From the NCBI RefSeq assembly GCF_963526985.1, contig NZ_CAURPW010000003.1:155892-219891 (forward strand): a stretch of 64,000 nucleotides of DNA, read 5' to 3'. This DNA is from an uncultured Campylobacter sp. (lineage in GTDB: Bacteria > Campylobacterota > Campylobacteria > Campylobacterales > Campylobacteraceae). The position numbers and the translations under genes were made by a program. The notes beneath the pieces are model-generated. The model worked only from the letters and a program-made list of their open reading frames with translations, was not told where the DNA came from and ran no database searches. How positions within the stretch are numbered: the stretch's first letter is position 1; each line of letters begins with the position of its first letter. Shown here in pieces: positions 60,619 through 64,000 of this stretch.

Positions 60619-61386
60619 TTGGTAAAAATAGGAATCCACGGCGCAAGCGGCAAAATGGGACGTATGATCATCGAGTGCCTAAAAAACGAGCCTGGCGCGA
60701 AACTCAGCGCGGCTTATACGATAGAGCCGCTTGATCTTGCGCTGCCGCAGGGCGTTATCCTCACGGATAAATTTGACGAGCTTTTTGCAAACTGCGACGT
60801 CGTTATCGACTTTACGATCAAAGAGGGCGCGATAAACCTGCTAAACTACGCCCGCACCGACCCAAAACCGCTAGTTATCGGCACGACGGGTCTAGGCGAG
60901 GACGGCGCGAACCTGCTAAAGCTAGCAAGCGCGGCGATGCCGATACTTTACGCTACCAACATGAGCCTTGGCGTCGCGGTTTTAAACCGATTGGCGGCGC
61001 TTGCGTCAAAAGCATTGCGCGAATTTGACGCCGAGATCGTCGAGCAGCACCACAGACACAAAAAAGACGCTCCAAGCGGCACGGCGCTGACGCTTGGCGA
61101 GTGCGTAGCGGCGGCTAGAGGGCTAAATCTAAAAGACGTTTTGGTAACGGGCAGAGACGGTATGGTCGGAGCTCGCAGCAAAGACGAGATCGCGATCCTA
61201 GCCGTGCGAGGCGGCGACGTCGTGGGCAGGCATACGGTCGGATTTTACAACGAGGGCGAGTTTATCGAGCTAAATCACACCACCACTAGCCGCGCGACCT
61301 TTGCCAAGGGCGCGATAAAGGCGGCTATTTGGGTTGCGGGGCAGCAAAGCGGGTTGTACGGGATAGATGATTGCCTTGGGCTGTGA
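60619..61386 (+). CDS. dapB: 4-hydroxy-tetrahydrodipicolinate reductase
   Basis: Lysine/diaminopimelate pathway reductase, 255 residues from TTG 60619 with AAAGGATAAATT upstream. NAD(P) motif IGIHGASGKMGRMI, catalytic EQHHRHKKDAPSGTAL and VTGRDGMVGARSKDEIA. Supplies meso-DAP for the peptidoglycan made by the PBP and Mre complexes in this window. Confidence 0.96.
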   Translation: MVKIGIHGASGKMGRMIIECLKNEPGAKLSAAYTIEPLDLALPQGVILTDKFDELFANCDVVIDFTIKEGAINLLNYARTDPKPLVIGTTGLGEDGANLLKLASAAMPILYATNMSLGVAVLNRLAALASKALREFDAEIVEQHHRHKKDAPSGTALTLGECVAAARGLNLKDVLVTGRDGMVGARSKDEIAILAVRGGDVVGRHTVGFYNEGEFIELNHTTTSRATFAKGAIKAAIWVAGQQSGLYGIDDCLGL

Positions 61387-61404
61387 GACAATAACGGCTT
61401 ATCT

Positions 61405-61503
61405 CGCGAGCGCCTTTGAAAGAGCTTGAAAATTCGGGCTTGCGGCAGACCGCACGTCTAGCCTCGTCCAAATTTTCTACGCAACTTTCAAATTCATCTC
61501 GCG
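61405..61503. repeat. Nested hairpin repeat, copy B
   Basis: Nested arms CGCGAG / CTCGCG (61405-61410, 61498-61503), TTTGAAAG / CTTTCAAA (61415-61422, 61485-61492), GAAAATT / AATTTTC (61428-61434, 61471-61477) and an inner GGCT / AGCC with TGCGG-CAGA-CCGCA (61437-61463). The right arm with flank, 61494-61513, matches copy A at 40582-40601 in reverse complement. Confidence 0.7.
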
Positions 61504-61592
61504 ATATTTCGCCTTATTTTTTATGTTAAATTTTGATATTTTCTTGAAAATTACAGAAAATCGGCGGCGATATTTTTGACTTAGGCGAGGCG

Positions 61593-61650
61593 AAATTTAA
61601 ATTTTAAGCGTAGGCTAACCGCGCGGGTTGCCGAGCTTGAAATTTAAATT
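61593..61650. repeat. Nested hairpin repeat, copy C
   Basis: AAATTTAAATTTTAAGC (61593-61609) pairs with GCTTGAAATTTAAATTT (61634-61650) with one wobble; inside is GGC(T)AACC-GCGCG-GGTTGCC (61613-61632), the same core stem as copy A. Lies about 50 bp before purF. Confidence 0.7.
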
Positions 61651-61698
61651 TTAACGAAGCATAAGGCAAAAAGATAACGCCCCTAAAAAAGGAAAAAA

Positions 61699-63036
61699 AT
61701 GTGTGCGATAGTTGGAGTGATTAATTCTAAAGATGCGGCAAAAACGGCATATTATGCACTATTTGCCATGCAACACCGAGGCCAGGAAGCAAGCGGCATC
61801 AGCGCATGCGAAAACGGCCGTATAGAAACCGTCAAAGGTCGCGGGCTAGTTACCGAAGTCTTTGACAAGGCGAACCTCGAGAGCCTAAAAGGCGATATGG
61901 CGATCGGCCACAACCGCTACGCCACCGCAGGCAAAAACTCCGCCGCCGATGCCCAGCCCATAGCCGCAAACTACTCGCTAGGCCAAGTCTCTATCGTACA
62001 CAACGGCAACCTCGTAAACAAAGACGAAGTCCGCAACGCACTGATCGCCGAGGGCGCGATATTTCAGAGCAATATGGATACCGAAAACATCGTACATCTC
62101 ATCGCTAGAAGCCGCAGCGAACACCTACAAGACCGCATCATAGCGGCGCTAAAACAGATCAAAGGCGCCTACTGCCTACTCATCCAGTCGCGCCATAAAG
62201 TCTTTGCTATCCGCGACCGCTGGGGCGTGAGACCGCTCTCTCTGGGACGCCTAAAAGACGGCGGCTACATCGTAGCTAGCGAGACGTGCGCGTTTGATTT
62301 GGTAGGCGCGACTTTTATCCGCGACGTGGAGCCGGGCGAGATGCTGGTTTTTGAGCAGGGCAAAAGCGAGTTTGAGAGCGTACGCCTTTTTGAAGCAGAG
62401 CCTAGAATTTGCGCGTTTGAGTATATTTATTTTGCGCGCCCAGATAGCGTCATCGAGGGCAAAAGCGTCTACGAAGTACGCAAAAAAATGGGCGAAACGC
62501 TAGCTAAAAAAAGCAAGATTGGCGCTGACTTCGTCGTGCCGGTGCCTGATAGCGGCGTGCCGGCGGCGCTAGGCTACGCAAACGCCAGCGGGATACCTTT
62601 TGAGCTAGCTATCGTGCGCAACCACTACGTCGGACGCACTTTTATCGAGCCGACGCAAGAGATGCGCAACCTCAAGGTTAAGCTCAAGCTAAACCCGATG
62701 GCAAGCCTGATCAAGGGCAAAAGCGTGGTCGTCGTGGACGATAGCATCGTGCGTGGCACGACCTCTAAAAAGATCGTCGAGCTGCTACGTCACGCAGGTG
62801 CTAGAGAGATACACTTTAAGGTCGCTTGCCCCGAGCTAAAATACCCTGAGCGCTACGGTATCGACACACCGAGCTTCGAGGAGCTAATCAGCGCAAACAA
62901 AACGCCGGATGAAGTATGTAAATTTATCGGCGCGGATAGCCTCGAGTTTTTGGACGTGGACGAGCTGGTTAGTAGCATCGGCAGCGAGCGCAAGTATTCG
63001 CTGGTTAGCTTTGACGGGGATTATTTTATCAAGTAA
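61699..63036 (+). CDS. purF: Amidophosphoribosyltransferase
   Basis: First committed purine enzyme, moving the glutamine amide to PRPP. It has 445 residues: N-terminal nucleophile glutaminase MCAIVGVINSKDAAKT (Cys2 after Met removal), MQHRGQEASGISA, and a C-terminal PRPP site VVVVDDSIVRGTTSKKIVEL. No N-terminal propeptide, as in E. coli type. Confidence 0.96.
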   Translation: MCAIVGVINSKDAAKTAYYALFAMQHRGQEASGISACENGRIETVKGRGLVTEVFDKANLESLKGDMAIGHNRYATAGKNSAADAQPIAANYSLGQVSIVHNGNLVNKDEVRNALIAEGAIFQSNMDTENIVHLIARSRSEHLQDRIIAALKQIKGAYCLLIQSRHKVFAIRDRWGVRPLSLGRLKDGGYIVASETCAFDLVGATFIRDVEPGEMLVFEQGKSEFESVRLFEAEPRICAFEYIYFARPDSVIEGKSVYEVRKKMGETLAKKSKIGADFVVPVPDSGVPAALGYANASGIPFELAIVRNHYVGRTFIEPTQEMRNLKVKLKLNPMASLIKGKSVVVVDDSIVRGTTSKKIVELLRHAGAREIHFKVACPELKYPERYGIDTPSFEELISANKTPDEVCKFIGADSLEFLDVDELVSSIGSERKYSLVSFDGDYFIK

Positions 63037-63044
63037 ATTCGGCC

Positions 63045-63105
63045 TTTGCCGTTTCAAATTTGACCTATTTTGGCGAATTTGAACTCGCCAAATTTGAGCG
63101 GCAAA
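63045..63105 (+). terminator. Competing hairpins after purF
   Basis: TTTGCCGTTTCAAATTTG can pair with CAAATTTGAGCGGCAAA (63089-63105), or an inner TTTGGCGA / TCGCCAAA stem forms; the two share bases and exclude each other. They sit just past purF; a terminator or attenuator is plausible. Confidence 0.4.
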
Positions 63106-63307
63106 ACCCGCACCTTGAAAATGCGAATTTTGGTTTTTGACGTTTTTATCACAAATTTGGATTTTTGTTGATTTAAATTTGACAAATTGGTGCCCTAAAA
63201 TCGCAAATTTAAATTTTAAAATTTGGCTTTTGGGCGCTTTGATGCGCAAAAATGAAAATATTTTATCAATATATAAGCAAACGTTGAATATAATTGCGAA
63301 CTTTAAC

Positions 63308-63384
63308 GTCACGGTAGCTCAGCTGGTTAGAGCGCTGGTCTCATAAGCCGGAGGTCGGGAGTTCAAGTCTCCCCCGTGACACCA
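63308..63384 (+). tRNA. tRNA-Met, anticodon CAT
   Basis: 77-nt cloverleaf: acceptor GTCACGG pairs with CCGTGAC ahead of A-CCA (encoded), D-arm GCTCAGCTGGTTAGAGC, anticodon loop CTCATAA with CAT at 63342-63344, T-arm GGGAG-TTCAAGT-CTCCC. The 5' G1-C72 pair and this D-loop indicate elongator Met rather than initiator. Confidence 0.95.
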
Positions 63385-63515
63385 TAAAGCTCTAAAATAC
63401 GGCTTTTCTACGATTTTATATCGCATTTTCCTTTCATAAAATATAGCTTAAAGTTTGTAGCAAATCAAAATTTTATGTAGCAAAAATTTAAGTCGTTTGT
63501 AATTTTAACATGTTT

Positions 63516-63808
63516 TTATAAAAAACCGCAAATAAATGTCCGCGTCTACAACATACGGCAATTTTTCTCCTTCATTATAGCATACTCCACTGGAGTCTTA
63601 TACCCTAGCGAAGTATGAGTTAAAATAGTATTATAATCAATGGGCCATTTTACGATTAAATTCATTTAGATCGGTAAATAGTAGATCTTCGTTATAAGAT
63701 ACGAACATATCTTGTATAGTTTTATTAAATCTTTCGTTACGCGCATCCATCTTGGGACATCTTGGATAAGTTAGATTATATCTCTTAATAACATCTTTAA
63801 AATGTTCT
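63516..63808 (-). mobile_element. Remnant of an integrase-core (rve) transposase, degraded
   Basis: Minus-strand translation gives EHFKDVIKRYNLTYPRCPKM, DARNERFNKTIQDMF and DLLFTDLNEFNRK, then a frameshift, then WPIDYNTILTHTSLGYKTPV and EYAIMKEKNCRML before a TAG where the family often has Trp. This is the C-terminal DDE/rve half of a DDE transposase (IS481/IS3-like); its N-terminal part is missing. No intact terminal repeats found. Non-functional. Confidence 0.8.
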
Positions 63809-64000
63809 CAAACGCCTTTACGCTTACTAAGGAGCTAAATTTCGAGAGATTTAAGCACAACATAGCAGTCGGCTACGACAACAGCATCGAAACTCGCCAT
63901 CCAAGGCTCTGGTATAGCAGAACCCATATGCAAGATATAGACCCGTACGCATCTAGGGGCAGCTGGGCGTCAAACAGAAACGTCCCGTTTACGACCGATA
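63808..64000 (+). pseudogene. Headless fragment of a TonB-dependent receptor (runs off the window)
   Basis: Frame open to the right edge reads AFTLTKELNFERFKHNIAVG, DNSIETRHPRLWYSRTHMQD, then YASRGSWASNRNVPFTTD: the alternating barrel pattern of a TonB-dependent receptor, comparable to the LDFNKYAKTGDVEHDIAYG region of the receptor at 10933. It starts in mid-barrel, directly at the transposase remnant, with no signal peptide or plug. More sequence follows past the edge, so it may be longer than seen, but its 5' part is gone. Confidence 0.65.

Larger units (their letters stand above)
61387..61698. other. Hairpin-rich gap between dapB and purF
   Basis: Over 300 bp without a gene. It contains two large nested hairpins (61405-61503 and 61593-61650) described as repeats below. 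It also lies upstream of purF, so the structures could be in the purF leader. Confidence 0.6.

Noticed and set aside
62884..63312. 142-codon minus-strand frame across the purF end and spacer
   Set aside because: Overlaps the end of purF and continues into CAAATTT-rich spacer up to the tRNA; Phe/Lys/Gln-rich translation typical of AT spacer.
63516..63808. Active insertion sequence
   Set aside because: Missing N-terminal half, frameshift, premature stop, and no paired terminal repeats.
1..64000. CRISPR array or cas genes
   Set aside because: No regularly spaced direct repeats and no Cas-like proteins were seen on either strand.

Overview
The window looks like chromosomal DNA of a Campylobacter species, probably of the oral, higher-GC group (C. 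showae / rectus / concisus type). The evidence is protein content, mid-range GC, very frequent AAATTT / CAAATTTGA words, and gene order. From memory, several blocks match C. jejuni: leuS to aat (cj1091-cj1109), flgB-flgC-fliE-pbp (cj0525-0528), carB-mreC-mreB-clpX-lpxA-fabZ-queH (cj0272-0279), miaA to trxB (cj0146-0166) and dapB/purF (cj0196-0197). The species call is an inference; no rRNA is present.

Layout. 1-6844 (mostly minus): leuS (cut by the edge), a small membrane protein, secF, secD, yajC, divergent lnt, a membrane protein and metK. 6989-10783: sstT, pepF and two small genes, one with an SspB-like core. 10933-14934: a hemoglobin/transferrin-type TonB receptor with a Fur-like upstream region, a strong terminator and a LysR regulator. 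15100-23586: a tight plus-strand run uvrD-truB-csrA-ispE-smpB-tautomerase-thioredoxin lipoprotein-clpS-clpA-aat. 23642-26775: flgB-flgC-fliE behind a sigma-54 promoter, then a class B PBP. 26776-31196: a decayed, partly foreign zone with a Sua5-like gene, a frameshifted EamA transporter, an AT-rich HNH nuclease and a GyrI-like gene broken by one stop codon. 31197-41605 (minus): carB, mreC, mreB, clpX, lpxA, fabZ, queH, a structured gene-free stretch, then miaA. 41696-55833 (plus): mqnP/ubiA to trxB, covering queuosine genes (queE, queD), RNA methyltransferases (rsmE, rsmI, a SpoU enzyme), rpmE, a RodZ-like protein, an aminotransferase, hom, yraN and thioredoxin genes. 55834-63384: an ankyrin protein, an M16 protease, dapB, purF and tRNA-Met(CAT). 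63516-64000: a broken transposase fused to a headless TonB-receptor fragment.

How the genes fit together. Themes are envelope biogenesis (SecDF-YajC, Lnt, LpxA, FabZ, MreBC, PBP, RodZ-like, DapB), regulated proteolysis (ClpA, ClpS, ClpX, SmpB tagging, Aat, possible SspB), tRNA and rRNA modification, and early flagellar assembly with CsrA. The most interesting signals beyond ordinary genes are a family of large nested stem-loops in two intergenic regions (40006-40700 and 61405-61665) that share short blocks, the RodZ-like gene, the Cys-free thioredoxin-like protein between trxA and trxB, a QueE with an unusual cysteine spacing, and the decay zone at 26.8-31.2 kb. I saw no CRISPR array, prophage, complete insertion sequence or obvious new multi-gene defence system.
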